Counted from the stretch's first letter, positions 35,730-45,222 are shown. The stretch: 64,000 nt of DNA from RYN-230 sp963851025 (GCA_963851025.1 CAWKOA010000008.1:1-64000); one strand, 5' to 3'. Made by a program: numbers and translations. The notes: a model not told the origin generated them from the sequence alone.

Positions 35730-36119
35730 ATGAGCATCCGCCAGATTCAGCTTTTCTCCCTGCCCGTCACCGATCAGGACCGGGCCCGGGACTTCTACAC
35801 CGGCACCCTCGGCTTCGAGCTCGTCGCGGACACCACGATGGGCCCGGACCAGCGCTGGGTCCAGGTCAGGCCGCCCGGCGGGGCGACCTCCATCACGCTG
35901 GTGACCTGGTTCCCGACCATGCCCGCCGGGGCAGCCAAGGGCACCGTGCTGGAGACCAGCGACCTGGACGCCGACGTGGCGGCGCTGCGGTCCCGCGGCG
36001 TGGTCATCGACGCCGGCATCCAGGAGGCACCCTGGGGACGGTTCGTGACCTTCGACGACCCGGACGGCAACGGCCTCATCCTGCAGGCGACAGCGCCCGC
36101 GCCGCCGGCCGGCGGCTGA
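35730..36119 (+). CDS. VOC/glyoxalase-family protein
   Basis: The 129-residue protein has one vicinal-oxygen-chelate module pair: QIQLFSLPVTDQDRARDFYT, LGFELVADTTMGPDQRWVQV, GTVLETSDLDADVAALRSRG and VTFDDPDGNGLIL. Start ATG 35730 was chosen (ATG 35721 is also possible). It heads a run of three genes with ArsR and SRPBCC proteins, a common actinobacterial set. The substrate is unknown. Confidence 0.85.
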   Translation: MSIRQIQLFSLPVTDQDRARDFYTGTLGFELVADTTMGPDQRWVQVRPPGGATSITLVTWFPTMPAGAAKGTVLETSDLDADVAALRSRGVVIDAGIQEAPWGRFVTFDDPDGNGLILQATAPAPPAGG

Positions 36120-36127
36120 GGGCGGCC

Positions 36128-36439
36128 GTGCCCGGGCCCGACGTGTTCGACGCCATCGCCAGCCCGGTCCGCCGCGCCCTCCTGGACGTGCTGGCCGGCG
36201 GCTCCCGGTCCGTGCACGACCTGGCGGCCCCGTTCGACATGAGCCGGCCGGCCGTGTCCCAGCACCTGCGGGTGCTGCGCGAGGCGGGCCTGGTCACCGA
36301 GGAACGGGTCGGCCGGGAACGGCACTACCGGCTGGACGCCCGCCCGCTGCGGGCCGTGGCGGACTGGGCCGGCCACTACGAGCAGTTCTGGCTGCGGCAC
36401 GCCCGGCTGCTCCGCGAGCTCCTGGAGGAGGACGGCTGA
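36128..36439 (+). CDS. ArsR-family transcriptional regulator
   Basis: The 103-residue winged-helix protein reads PDVFDAIASPVRRALLDVLA, VHDLAAPFDMSRPAVSQHLR, VLREAGLVTEERVGRERHYR and so matches ArsR/SmtB repressors. No metal-binding Cys motif (ELCVCDL) is present, so it belongs to the group that does not use the classic metal site. GTG 36128 is the likely start, 9 bases after the VOC gene. Its stop overlaps the next ATG (ATGA-type coupling), and it probably autoregulates the operon. Confidence 0.88.
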   Translation: MPGPDVFDAIASPVRRALLDVLAGGSRSVHDLAAPFDMSRPAVSQHLRVLREAGLVTEERVGRERHYRLDARPLRAVADWAGHYEQFWLRHARLLRELLEEDG

Positions 36440-36864
36440 TGGCGGCCATCGAGGTGGACCAGTTCCTGCCCCAGCCACCCGGGCGGGTCTGGCAGGCCCT
36501 CACCGACCCGGCCCTGCTGGCCCGCTGGCTGATGCCGAACGACTTCAAGCCGGTGGTCGGGCACGCCTTCACGTTCCGCACCGAGCCGGTCCCCCAGCAC
36601 GGCTTCGACGGCATCGTGCACTGCGAGGTGCTCGACCTGGAGCCGCCCCGGCTGATGCGGTTCAGCTGGCGGTCAGCGATCCTCGACACGGTCGTCAGCT
36701 GGTCGCTGGTCCCGGAGGGGACCGGCACCCGGCTGCTGATCACGCACGACGGCTTCGATGACACCGACCCGGGCCAGCGGACGACCATGGGCATCCTGGG
36801 CGGGGGCTGGCGCGGTCACCTGGTCCGGCGGCTGGGCACCCTGCTGGACGGGGATCCCGCCTAG
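36439..36864 (+). CDS. SRPBCC (AHSA1-like) protein
   Basis: The 141-residue protein has the helix-grip opening IEVDQFLPQPPGRVWQALTD, then PALLARWLMPNDFKPVVGH, GIVHCEVLDLEPPRLMRFSW and the C-terminal helix around GGWRGHLVRRLGTLL. Such proteins bind hydrophobic ligands. They are nearly always encoded with an ArsR regulator, as here with one-base overlap. The ligand is unknown. Confidence 0.88.
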   Translation: MAAIEVDQFLPQPPGRVWQALTDPALLARWLMPNDFKPVVGHAFTFRTEPVPQHGFDGIVHCEVLDLEPPRLMRFSWRSAILDTVVSWSLVPEGTGTRLLITHDGFDDTDPGQRTTMGILGGGWRGHLVRRLGTLLDGDPA

Positions 36865-36874
36865 CGGCCCCCGG

Positions 36875-37456
36875 TTACCGCCGGATCCAGTCCTCGTCCA
36901 TCTCCAGCTTCCGCACGACCTGGGCCGGGGTACCGGCCGCGAAGCAGCGCGGCGGGATGTCCTTGGTCACCACGGAGTTGGCCCCGACGACTGACCCGTC
37001 ACCGATCGTCACGCCGGGCAGCACCACCACGTTCCGGCCTAGCCACACGTTGTCGCCGATGACGGTCGGCCCCTTGTCAGGCTGGGATCCCGGCTGCAGC
37101 AGGTGACTGTCATCGTCGATGACGGACGCGAACGGCGCGATGAGGACGTTGCTGCCGATCCTGATGTCGTGGGTGGCCTCGATGGACACCCCGCCGTTCA
37201 GGTACACGTCGTCGCCGATGGTGAGCGTGGCACCGGGCAGGACCTTGAGGTTGATCGTGGCGATCATGCCCTCGGCGACGAAACGGTCGCCGACGACCGC
37301 CGTCCCGCCGACCCGGCAGCGGACCCGGCCCCGGACCACCGGCCGGGCGCCGAACTGGCTGAACCGCCGCTTCGCGGTGAGGTAACTGCGCACCAGCGTC
37401 GCCCGGAACACGAGCTGGTCGCAGGCGCGCTTGCAGGCCGCCCTGTTGCTGGTCAT
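36875..37456 (-). CDS. Hexapeptide-repeat acyltransferase (LbetaH, maltose/galactoside O-acetyltransferase type)
   Basis: The 193-residue protein carries left-handed beta-helix hexapeptides throughout: GATLTIGDDVYLNGGVSIEA, IRIGSNVLIAPFASVIDDDS, TVIGDNVWLGRNVVVLPGVT and IGDGSVVGANSVVTKDIPPR. The conserved His for acetyl transfer fits the DDDSH segment. It uses acetyl-CoA; the acceptor is probably a sugar or cell-surface glycan and is unknown. Two ORFs end to end (convergent with the SRPBCC gene) leave only 10 bases. Confidence 0.88.
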   Translation of the reverse strand: MTSNRAACKRACDQLVFRATLVRSYLTAKRRFSQFGARPVVRGRVRCRVGGTAVVGDRFVAEGMIATINLKVLPGATLTIGDDVYLNGGVSIEATHDIRIGSNVLIAPFASVIDDDSHLLQPGSQPDKGPTVIGDNVWLGRNVVVLPGVTIGDGSVVGANSVVTKDIPPRCFAAGTPAQVVRKLEMDEDWIRR

Positions 37457-37736
37457 GGTCCGCCCCGTCCCGCTCCACGGTGCCGCCCGAGGCGTCCCAC
37501 CTGCAGGCTCGCTGACAACGGGCTGACCATACCAGCGCGATTTCCTCTCTTCTCCCGATACCGGCCTTCTTCCTCACTAACGGTTTTTCCGGTGTCAGCG
37601 GGGCAGGCAGCCGCGATCACCCCGGGGGCAACTCCCAGGCCCGCCAGACAGCGCGGCCGGGCGATTCCCGCCCCGCGCGGAAGCGCGGGAGGCGGGGCGG
37701 GAGCGCGGGGGCGGGGCGGGAGGCGGGGCGGGGTCA

Positions 37737-38686
37737 GGCGGGTCCGGTGGCCACGGGACGGCCGGGGTCGGTGACCCAGTCGGACCAGGACCCGACGTAG
37801 AGCGCCGCCGGGATGCCCGCGATGGTCAGCGCGAGCACCTCGTGCGCCGCGGTCACCCCGGAGCCGCAGTACGCCCCGGTCGTCACGGCTCCCCCGGGGC
37901 CGCTCCCCCCGGGGTCACTCCCGCCACCGCCACTCCCGTCCGGGCCGCTCCCGTCCAGGCTGGCGGCCGCGGCGGCCCCGGCCCCCAGCCCGGCGAACCG
38001 GGCCCGCAACATCTCCGGGGGCAGGAACCGCCCGTCCGGGCCGACGTTCTCGCTGGTGGGCGCGCTCACCGCGCCCGGGATATGCCCGGCGACCGGGTCG
38101 ACCGGCTCGACTTCGCCCCGGTAGCGCTCCGCCGCCCGGGCGTCCAGCAGCACGCCCTCGCGGGCCATCCGGGCCGCGCCGTCCGCGCTGAGCAGCGGCA
38201 GGTGACCGGGCCGGGCGGTGAACGTGCCGGCCGCCGGGGCAGGGGCGGGCCCGGTCTCGATGGGCCGGTCCGCGGCCAGCCAGGCCTGGTAGCCGCCGTC
38301 CAGGACCTGCACCTGCGGATGCCCGAAGTAGCGCAGCAGCCACCAGGCCCGCGCGGCCGCCGTCGCGTCGTTCTCGTCGTAGACCACCACGGGCCGGCTG
38401 TCGCTCACCCCGGCCCGGCGCATCGCGGCCCCGAAGGCTCCCGGGTCCGGCAGCGGGTGCCGGCCCCGGCCCCGGGCGGGGCGGCCAGGTCGCGGTCCAG
38501 GTCCACGAACTGCGCGCCCGGCAGGTGGCCTTCGCGGAAGCGCTCGATCCCGGGCGGTCCGCCCAGCCGCCATCGCACGTCCAGCAGGACGGGCGGCGGG
38601 CTGGCGCGCAGCGCGGCGGCGACCGCCGCGGCGTCGACGGTTGAATCCACCGTTACATCCCTTCCGCCCGTACTGGGCGTTAGCAC
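37737..38686 (-). CDS. sseA: Thiosulfate/3-mercaptopyruvate sulfurtransferase, two rhodanese domains (frameshift near 38458)
   Basis: The first rhodanese domain starts near 38686 (TVDAAAVAAALRASPPPVLL, RFREGHLPGAQFVDLDRDLA). One missing base at about 38456-38460 shifts it from the second part (RHPLPDPGAFGAAMRRAGVS, PVVVYDENDATAAARAWWLL, FGHPQVQVLDGGYQAW). The C-terminal catalytic loop is AYCGSGVTAAHEVLAL with the persulfide Cys. A Ser/Gly/Asp-rich insert precedes it (SLDGSGPDGSGGGG). GTG at about 38653 (VTVDST) is the more likely start. It transfers sulfane sulfur to thiophilic acceptors. The frame break is likely an error. Confidence 0.85.
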
Positions 38687-38726
38687 CCTGATTCTCCCCT
38701 GATCGCCCGCCAGGCCGGGATCGTTC

Positions 38727-38801
38727 TGTGGATAACTGGCCCCGGATCTGTGGATGAACGCTCATCCGCTCCGGGATATCACCGCGCGTCACTGTGGATA
38801 A
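38727..38801. promoter_or_regulatory. Cluster of three DnaA-box-like motifs
   Basis: TGTGGATAA occurs at 38727-38735 and 38793-38801, the exact complement of the DnaA box TTATCCACA. TGTGGATGA, one mismatch, is at 38749-38757. All have the same orientation, with start spacings of 22 and 44 bases, whole helical turns. The cluster lies upstream of the sulfurtransferase gene, in a non-coding gap that is AT-richer than its surroundings. Confidence 0.6.
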
Positions 38802-38869
38802 CCCGGCTCTCCTGCCCGCACCGGCGGCGGGCCGGCCCCCGTTCTGGCCGGCCCTGGCCGCCGGCGTAG

Positions 38870-40009
38870 TCAGATGCTGGTGACGTTGAGTAGCGGAACG
38901 AACTGGTCGCCGGGGGTCAGTGAGCCGTGCATCCCGACGAGCGACGACTCCAGCGGCTCGGCCACGGTGGCGACGAGCGCCCAGGAGCCGGCCGGGGCGG
39001 CCACCACGTCGCCAATCCGCGCGGTGAACCGGTCGTCGACCGGGCCGAACCAGCCCGCGTCGATGGCCTCGTCGCGCGAGGCCACCCAGGCCCGCGGGCC
39101 GAGCACGCCCTGCCAGGTGGCCAGGACGTCGGGCGCGGCCCCGGGCACGGTGTACACGTGCCGGGCCCGTGGCTCGCCGCCGAGCAGGGCGACCCCGTCC
39201 CGCAGTCCCGGGACCAGGTCCACGTCGATCTTGTCGTCCGGGCCCGCGTCCACCATCCCGTGATCGGCGGTGACGTACAGGGCCGTGCCCGCCGGGAGCG
39301 AGCTGGCCAGCTGCTCGGCCAGCTTGTCCACGTGCGCGAGCTGGTAGGACCAGGCCTCGGACTGGGATCCGAATACGTGGCCGGTGCCGTCGAGTTCCGC
39401 GTGGTAGACGGTGACCAGGGCACGGTCCGAGCCGGCCAGCGCCCAGGACGCCTGCGCGACCAGCGCGCCCAGGCTGTCCGCGGGACGGTAGGCCGCCCCG
39501 CGCATGGACGCCAGCGAGAAGCCGGTCTTCTCCAGCCCGCGCGCGGCCACCCGGTAGGCCTCGACGCCGGCGGCCGCCGCACGCTGGTAGATCGTCGGGG
39601 CGGGCTGCCAGCTCAGCGGGTCGACCCGCTCGTCCCAGCGCAGCCCGTTGAGCAGCCGGCCCTGGCCCGGCACGGCGACCTGGTAGCCGAGCATCCCGTG
39701 CCGCCCCGGCGGCAGGCCGGTGCCCAGGGAGCTGAGGCTGGTCACCGTGGTGGCCGGGAACCCGGCGGACAGGGCGCGCCCGGTGGTGGTGAGCTCGGAC
39801 AGGAACGGGGCCGCCGCCTGATGGGCGCGCAGCAGCTCCCAGCCCAGCCCGTCCACGATGAGCAGGCAGGCCCGGCGGGTGGAGGCCAGCCCGAGCGGGT
39901 TCGGCGCGTCGCGCACGCCCAGCGAGGCGAGCAGCGAAGTAGCCAGGTCGGGCAGGGTCCCCTCGCCGTAATCGGGCACAGTGGCCGAAGTCGCCGGCTC
40001 AGCGGTCAT
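38870..40009 (-). CDS. Alkaline phosphatase-superfamily protein (nucleotide pyrophosphatase/phosphodiesterase type)
   Basis: The 379-residue enzyme has the metal site CLLIVDGLGWELLRAHQA, the nucleophile Thr in AGFPATTVTSLSSLGTGLPP, YHAELDGTGHVFGSQSE and the second metal cluster LYVTADHGMVDAGPDDKID. It lacks a signal peptide, so it is probably cytosolic. It hydrolyses phosphate mono- or diesters of an unknown substrate. The start is ATG 40009. It follows the DUF5998-like gene by 11 bases, a pairing conserved in actinomycetes. Confidence 0.88.
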   Translation of the reverse strand: MTAEPATSATVPDYGEGTLPDLATSLLASLGVRDAPNPLGLASTRRACLLIVDGLGWELLRAHQAAAPFLSELTTTGRALSAGFPATTVTSLSSLGTGLPPGRHGMLGYQVAVPGQGRLLNGLRWDERVDPLSWQPAPTIYQRAAAAGVEAYRVAARGLEKTGFSLASMRGAAYRPADSLGALVAQASWALAGSDRALVTVYHAELDGTGHVFGSQSEAWSYQLAHVDKLAEQLASSLPAGTALYVTADHGMVDAGPDDKIDVDLVPGLRDGVALLGGEPRARHVYTVPGAAPDVLATWQGVLGPRAWVASRDEAIDAGWFGPVDDRFTARIGDVVAAPAGSWALVATVAEPLESSLVGMHGSLTPGDQFVPLLNVTSI

Positions 40010-40020
40010 GCTGCCGCCCG

Positions 40021-40617
40021 TCAGTGGCCAGGGTGGGTGGTCGCCTCGGTCAGCGCGACCGCGAAGGCGAGCACCTGCCGGACGGCCTCCTCACCGTCGG
40101 CGGCCTCGCTGACCCGCATGGTCAGGTCGTCCGCGGTGATGGTGCCGGTGTAACCGTGGTCGGCCTCGCAGTTCTCGTCACCGCAGTGGGCGGGCTCCAG
40201 CTCGACGTGCGACAGGACGTTCCAGCCGATGGTCAGGACCACCTCGGTCGGCATCGTCACGCCCGGGACGTACGCGGCCGGGTCGGGCACGACCCGGGTC
40301 ACGGCCACCGAGGAGATACGCGAGAAGCGCACCGCCTCGGTGCTGGTCTCCGCCTGCGGACGGGCCCCTGGCTCGTCGTCCGCGGGGTTCTCGTCAGTAT
40401 GGGAATAGAGCAGCCGGGACGGGGTCAGCACCAGCACGGTCATGTGGCGGCGGACCTCCATGGCCGGATCGAACAGCGCGTCCGACTGCACCACGTACGA
40501 CACCACGGCTTCCGCGCCCAGGGCGGAAAAAACGGCGTCCGCTACCAACCCGGGGTAGTAACCACTTCGCTCGATCGCTGACCGCAGCCCCACGGCTGTG
40601 GTTCGGGTATCCCTCAT
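40021..40617 (-). CDS. DUF5998-like protein
   Basis: The 198-residue protein begins MRDTRTTAVGLRSAIERSGY after GGATGGAGTC. Next come SYVVQSDALFDPAMEVRRHM, TVLVLTPSRLLYSHTDEN, SRISSVAVTRVVPDPAAYVP and LEPAHCGDENCEADHGYTGT. The CxxxxC..H pattern could bind a metal. This matches an actinobacterial family of unknown function, co-encoded with the phosphodiesterase-type gene downstream. Confidence 0.75.
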   Translation of the reverse strand: MRDTRTTAVGLRSAIERSGYYPGLVADAVFSALGAEAVVSYVVQSDALFDPAMEVRRHMTVLVLTPSRLLYSHTDENPADDEPGARPQAETSTEAVRFSRISSVAVTRVVPDPAAYVPGVTMPTEVVLTIGWNVLSHVELEPAHCGDENCEADHGYTGTITADDLTMRVSEAADGEEAVRQVLAFAVALTEATTHPGH

Positions 40618-41028
40618 GACTCCATCCTGCCCTGCCGGCGGACCAGAGCTCACAGAACGGGCCATCAAACGCCGCAAGGGGCCTTTGCGGGCCCCGTGCA
40701 CGCTGCTCACCCTGCGACGATGCAGGCCACGGCGGAAACGCCCGGTTCAGCCGCGGGCCCAGGCCGGGCCGCCAGCCCCGCATCCGGCGCGGGCCCCGGG
40801 CCGGGCCGGGCGGACGTGCCCGCACTGCCCCGGCCCCGGTAGACCAGCCACTCGGTCATAACCGTGACGATATGTCCGTGAGCCCGCAAATGGCACCCCC
40901 CGCCGCATCCATGCGCTGATCAAGGCTATCTGTTCGGTGCCATTTCCGACACACAGTCCGGAACCGGGGCACAGACTCCCGCGGACTCGGCATGATGTCA
41001 CCCGGGCCTGAGGGGACCCGGGGAGGCA
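40618..41028. other. Divergent gap between DUF5998-like and Ser/Thr kinase genes
   Basis: No gene is supportable in these 411 bases. It must contain promoters for both directions. An AT-richer patch at 40915-40970 (GCTGATCAAGGCTATCTGTTCGG, in part TCAAGGCTATCTG) may hold the kinase promoter, but no clear -35/-10 pair was assigned. Confidence 0.5.
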
Positions 41029-42574
41029 ATGATGGTTCCGCAGCCGGCTCTCGCGCCGCTGCGCCGGTGGGATCCGGAACGAATTGGGCCGTTCGCTCTC
41101 CTCGGACGTCTCGGCGCCGGGGCGATGGGGCAGGTGTACCTGGGCCGGTCCACCGCGGGCCGCCTGGTCGCGGTCAAGACGATCAAGATCGAGTTCGCCG
41201 AGGAAGCCGGATTCCGCACCCGTTTCGCCCACGAGGTGGCCGCCGCCCGGCGGGTGAGCGGGGTGTTCACCGCGGCGGTCGTGGCGGCGGACGCCGACGC
41301 GGACGTCCCCTGGCTGGCCACCGCCTACATCGCGGCCCCGTCCCTGAACCGGCTGGTGCGGGGCGGCGGGCCGCTGCCCGTGCCCGCGGTGCGCTGGCTC
41401 GCCGCCGGGTGCGCGGAGGCGCTGGAGTCGATCCACAACGCCGGGCTGGTGCACCGCGACCTGAAGCCGTCCAACGTGCTGGTCTCCCCCGACGGGCCCC
41501 GGGTAATCGATTTCGGGGTGGCCCGGGCCGCAGAGCGGATCCAGCTCACGGTGACCAGGGGCGCGCTGGGCACGCCCGCGTACATGGCCCCGGAGCAGGC
41601 CCGCGACACCCGGCAGGCGTCCGTGGCCAGCGACGTGTTCTCGCTCGGGGCGACGCTGCTGTTCGCGGCGACCGGGCATCCGCCGTACCAGGGCGACACC
41701 GTGATGGACATCCTGGTCCGGCTGGCCACCGAGCCACCCGACCTCAGCGGCCTGCCGCCGGAACTGACCCGGGTCGTCACCGCGTGCCTGGAGCGCAGTC
41801 CCCGCAGCCGCCCGACCTCGGCGGGGCTCCTGGCCGAGCTGGCCCCGTTCGTCGGGGCCACGCCCAGCCCCGGGTCGGGGCATTCCTACCTGCCCGCCGA
41901 GGCGCTCACCCTGATCGGCGAGTACGAGCGCAGCCCCCGGCCCCCGGAGCCAGACACCGATCCCGGCCAGGACCAGCCGCCGCTCACCGACGAGGTGAGC
42001 GAGGACGCCACGTTCGGCTCGTACAGCGCGCTCCCGGCCGCGCCCGTGGCGCCGCGGGCCGTGCGCCCGGGGCGGCGGCCCCGGCGGCGGATCCTGGTCG
42101 GGGCCGGCCTGATCGTAGCCGCCGCGGCGCTGGTCGGCCTGGGCACGGCCGTGGGTGCCTCGTTCGCCGGCGGGAACGGCCAGCCGGCCGCGACGTACCC
42201 GACGCTGCCCTGCGCCGGCGAACCCCGGCCCGCCGCCGACGGCGCTGCCCACCGGGACGAGCTCAGTGCCGGAGCTCGCGGTCGCGCAGCCCTTCGGGGA
42301 CGGCGACACGGTGTTCGTGGTCCACGGCAGCGGGTTCGTCCCGCTGACCCAGGTGCAGGTGCACCTGGCCGGGCACGGGGTGGCGCGGTTCCGGCCCACC
42401 GTGGACCGGGCGGGGACCTTCAACTACGCGATCGACCAGGGCCATGTGTTCTTTGCCGGGCCGATCCCGGCGGGCCGGTATCACGTGCTGGTCACCGGGG
42501 CCCAGGGCCGGCGGGCCACCGCCAGCTTCTCGGTCCGCCCGGCGCCGCCACCCCGCCGGGTTCACGGCGCCTGA
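41029..42574 (+). CDS. Transmembrane Ser/Thr protein kinase (frameshift near 42209)
   Basis: The kinase domain (about 20-285) is complete: glycine loop LLGRLGAGAMGQVYLG, VAVKTIKIEF with Lys50, catalytic HRDLKPSNVLV, DFGVARAAE, and GTPAYMAPEQARD. A juxtamembrane linker and one membrane helix follow (RRRILVGAGLIVAAAALVGL). The extracellular part is short. A frame change at about 42208-42210 leads to PANPGPPPTALPTGTSSVPE, VHGSGFVPLTQVQVHLAGHG and GRYHVLVTGAQGRRATASFS, an Ig-like sensor domain ending at 42574. The convergent FHA-domain gene is probably its partner. Confidence 0.88.
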
Positions 42575-43397
42575 GTCCACCACAGGTCCTCCTGGCGGGA
42601 GCACCAGGCCGGGTCGTTCAGCCGGCCGAGGTCGGCCGTGGTGATGATGCCGTGCTCGATGAGCACCCGCACGACCACCTCGTCGGACAGCCTGGTGTCC
42701 GCGCGGACCAGGCCGCGGTCGGTGATCTTGCGGCGGAGCACCTTGATGTGCTCGGCGACCCGGGCCGACAGCCGGTCCCGGAACGCCGGGTCGGTGTCGA
42801 AGCGCTCCAGCTCGTGGTAGGCGCCGGTCACCTCCAGGGCCGCCTTGGCGATCTCGGGGGTGCGCGGCAGCGGGCTGGCCCCGGCCGGGTCGAGCAGCCA
42901 CGGGCGGCACCACATGAGCGCCACCAGGAAGATCTTCGTCATCGGGTCCAGGTACAGCGGGAGCAGGGTGGCGTCGCCGTCCTGCCACACCCGGGTGCCC
43001 TCCGGCGCGGAGTCCCACCCGCCGGACTGGCCGGCCACCATCACGCACAGCGGCTGGCCCTCGTCGAGCATCGCGCGGGAGCCGACCAGGGTCATCCCGG
43101 CCCGGAGGAACCAGCCGCCGGACGGCTCGCCGTTGTCCTCCATCCGGGGCAGCCTGATCCGGTACCCGTCCCCCTCGGTGTACAGCGCGTGGGTCCGGCT
43201 GATGTTGGCGATCCAGACGCCGTCCCCCACCGCGCTGATCACCCCGGCGCGGCGGGACAGCCCCGGCCGGCCGCGATGGTCAGGTCGGCATCCGGCCCGC
43301 GGCCGAAGACCAGGCGGCCGCCGTCGGGGATGCCGACCACCAGCCCGGCCGGCGTGCTGACGCGCGCCGCCGGGGATGTGGCCTGCCCGACCGCCAT
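42562..43397 (-). CDS. FHA-domain protein with C-terminal helical domain (frameshift near 43262)
   Basis: The N-terminal FHA part runs from ATG 43397 (AVGQATSPAARVSTPAGLVV, GGRLVFGRGPDADLTIAAGR). One missing G at about 43262 separates it from LSRRAGVISAVGDGVWIANI and SRTHALYTEGDGYRIRLP. Gly-Arg and Ser-Arg residues in these strands bind phosphothreonine in FHA domains. Then comes PLCVMVAG... and a helical segment TKIFLVALMWCRPWLLDP, ending in winged-helix-like DEVVVRVLIEHGIITTADLG. Its 3' end overlaps that of the kinase gene by 13 bases. It probably reads kinase phosphorylation, as inference. Confidence 0.75.
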
Positions 43398-43920
43398 CAC
43401 CTTCCGCCTGCCTGGTTCCCTCGGATCAGCTGGAGCGAGCCCGGGCCGCGCAGCGGCGACCCGTCTCGTGACGCGCATTCTAGAGCCCGCCGCGGTGCAA
43501 CCCGGATCCCCTAGTCCGGGGATAGCCGGCCGCGCCCGGCCACGGTTAGCTATCACCAGCCCGGGGCGAGCGCGGACATGGCTCGCCGGGGAGCCTGCCC
43601 TTGAGGCAGGCGGGTCCGTGCCGTGGGAGGTCACGGCATGGGATTGGGGTGCACGAAGGATTAGCTCGCCAGAGTCATCCTGGGACTCTCCGGGGGGACT
43701 CCGGCAGGCCAGCGTCCCGTGCCCGCCCCGGGCAAAGGGGGCCAGGGGGGAAGGCAAGTCCGGCTGGGCCGGGCCCGCGCATCGGCGCGGCCCAGCCGGG
43801 CGCCTCACCTGGCCAGCCCAGCCGCGGCCAGCCCAGCCCGGCCAGCTCACCCGCACGGCTGACCCCGGGCCCTCCCGCAGGATGACGCCCGCCCGGGGGA
43901 CGCGCCCGTACCCTTGACCC
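43398..43920. other. Long non-coding stretch between FHA gene and histidine kinase gene
   Basis: No protein gene is supportable here. It holds the paired-element region described separately at 43561-43711, a 11-bp stem at 43760-43770/43789-43799 (CCGGCTGGGCC), and CAGCCCAGCC-type short repeats at about 43808-43850. The histidine-kinase promoter must lie in it. Confidence 0.6.
43561..43711 (+). ncRNA. Candidate structured leader RNA with alternative pairing
   Basis: GGCGAGC (43565-43571) can pair with either of two identical GCTCGCC copies, at 43581-43587 (a simple hairpin) or 43664-43670. The long-range option encloses two hairpins: GCCTGCC-CTTGA-GGCAGGC (43593-43611) and GTGCCGTG/CACGGCAT (43618-43639) with GGAGGT in its loop. 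GAGTC/GACTC follows at 43672-43688. Mutually exclusive stems are typical of riboswitches and attenuators. No known class was recognised, and the strand is inferred only from the downstream kinase gene at 43921. Confidence 0.35.
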
Positions 43921-45222
43921 GTGGCCGCCTTCTACCTCTGGCTGCGCCGTCATCCCCGGCTGGTGGACGGCGTGCTCGCCGCTGCCCTCGCCGTCCCCGC
44001 CCTGGCCTCGGCCTTCGCCGCCGGCCAGTACCTGCTGGTCCCGGTCACCCTGGCGCTGGTCATCCCGCTGATCTTCCGCCGGGATCACCCCGTGGCGGCC
44101 TTCGCCGTGGCGGTGACGGTCGGCGGCCTCCAGGTGCTGCTCGACATCCACGTCAACATGATCGACGCGGTGATCGTGATCCTGCTGTACACCCTGGCCG
44201 CCTACTGCCGGCCCCGGATATCGGTGGCCGGGCTGGCGGTCTGCCTCCTCGGCTCGGCGGCCGCGGTGGCCCGGTGGGCGCCCACGCACCTGGCCCTGTC
44301 AAGCTGGATCCCGCTGGGTCTGGTGGTGTTCGGTGGCTCGTCGCTGGTCGCCTGGGTGCTGGGTGACTCGATGCGCTACCGGCGCGGGTACTACGCGTCG
44401 CTGGAGGACCGGGCCGCGCGGCTGGAACGCGAGCGCGACGCGCAGGCCCAGATCGCCGCGGCCGCCGAGCGGGCCCGGATCGCGCGCGAACTGCACGACG
44501 TCATCGCGCACAACGTCAGCGTGATGGTGGTGCAGGCTGACGGGGCGTCCTACGCGCTGGACAGCTCGCCGGAGCGGGCCCGGCAGGCACTCGGCGCGAT
44601 CGCGAGCACCGGACGGCAGGCCCTGGCCGAGATGCGCCGCATGCTCGGGGTGCTGCGCAGCGATGACGGCACGCCGGGCGTGGTGCCGCTCCCCGGCATC
44701 GGCCAGCTCGGCGAGCTGCTCGATCAGACCCGGGCCAGCGGGCTCGACGTCTCGTTCACCGTGCAGGGCGTGCCCGGGCCGCTGCCCAGCGGGCTGGCCC
44801 TGGCGGCCTACCGGATCGTCCAGGAGTCGCTGACCAACACCCGCAAGCACGGCGGTCCCCGGGCCAGTGCCCAGGTGCTGCTGCGCTACTGCGAGGACGT
44901 GCTGGTGCTGGAGATCACCGACGACGGCCGCGGCGTGACCGTGGCGGACGGCGCCGGTCACGGCCTGACCGGGATGCGGGAACGGGTCGCGCTGTACAAC
45001 GGCACGCTGCACACGGGCCCGCGGCCCGGCGGCGGCTACCAGGTCACGGCCCGGCTGCCGGTGGTCCGCGGCGCGGCCCCGGCCGGCCGCCAGGATGGGG
45101 CCTGGGCGGCCGGCGGCCAGGATGACCCCGGGGCGGCCAGCACCCCGCCCCCCGGGCCGGCGGCGCTCCCGGGCCGGGCGGAGCCGGAACCGGCCGGGCG
45201 CGCACCGGAGTCCGCCGCATGA
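43921..45222 (+). CDS. Sensor histidine kinase (NarL-type, HisKA_3)
   Basis: The 433-residue protein has about five N-terminal membrane helices (13-150) with no large extracellular loop, a coiled linker (LEDRAARLERERDAQAQ), the dimer/phosphoacceptor helix RARIARELHDVIAHNVSVMV with His192, and an ATPase domain (LAAYRIVQESLTNTRKHG, LEITDDGRGVTV, GHGLTGMRERVALYNG). The tail of about 55 residues is Pro/Ala-rich. The GTG start is at 43921. The stop overlaps the regulator ATG, so kinase and regulator form a pair. The signal is probably membrane-related. Confidence 0.9.
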   Translation: MAAFYLWLRRHPRLVDGVLAAALAVPALASAFAAGQYLLVPVTLALVIPLIFRRDHPVAAFAVAVTVGGLQVLLDIHVNMIDAVIVILLYTLAAYCRPRISVAGLAVCLLGSAAAVARWAPTHLALSSWIPLGLVVFGGSSLVAWVLGDSMRYRRGYYASLEDRAARLERERDAQAQIAAAAERARIARELHDVIAHNVSVMVVQADGASYALDSSPERARQALGAIASTGRQALAEMRRMLGVLRSDDGTPGVVPLPGIGQLGELLDQTRASGLDVSFTVQGVPGPLPSGLALAAYRIVQESLTNTRKHGGPRASAQVLLRYCEDVLVLEITDDGRGVTVADGAGHGLTGMRERVALYNGTLHTGPRPGGGYQVTARLPVVRGAAPAGRQDGAWAAGGQDDPGAASTPPPGPAALPGRAEPEPAGRAPESAA

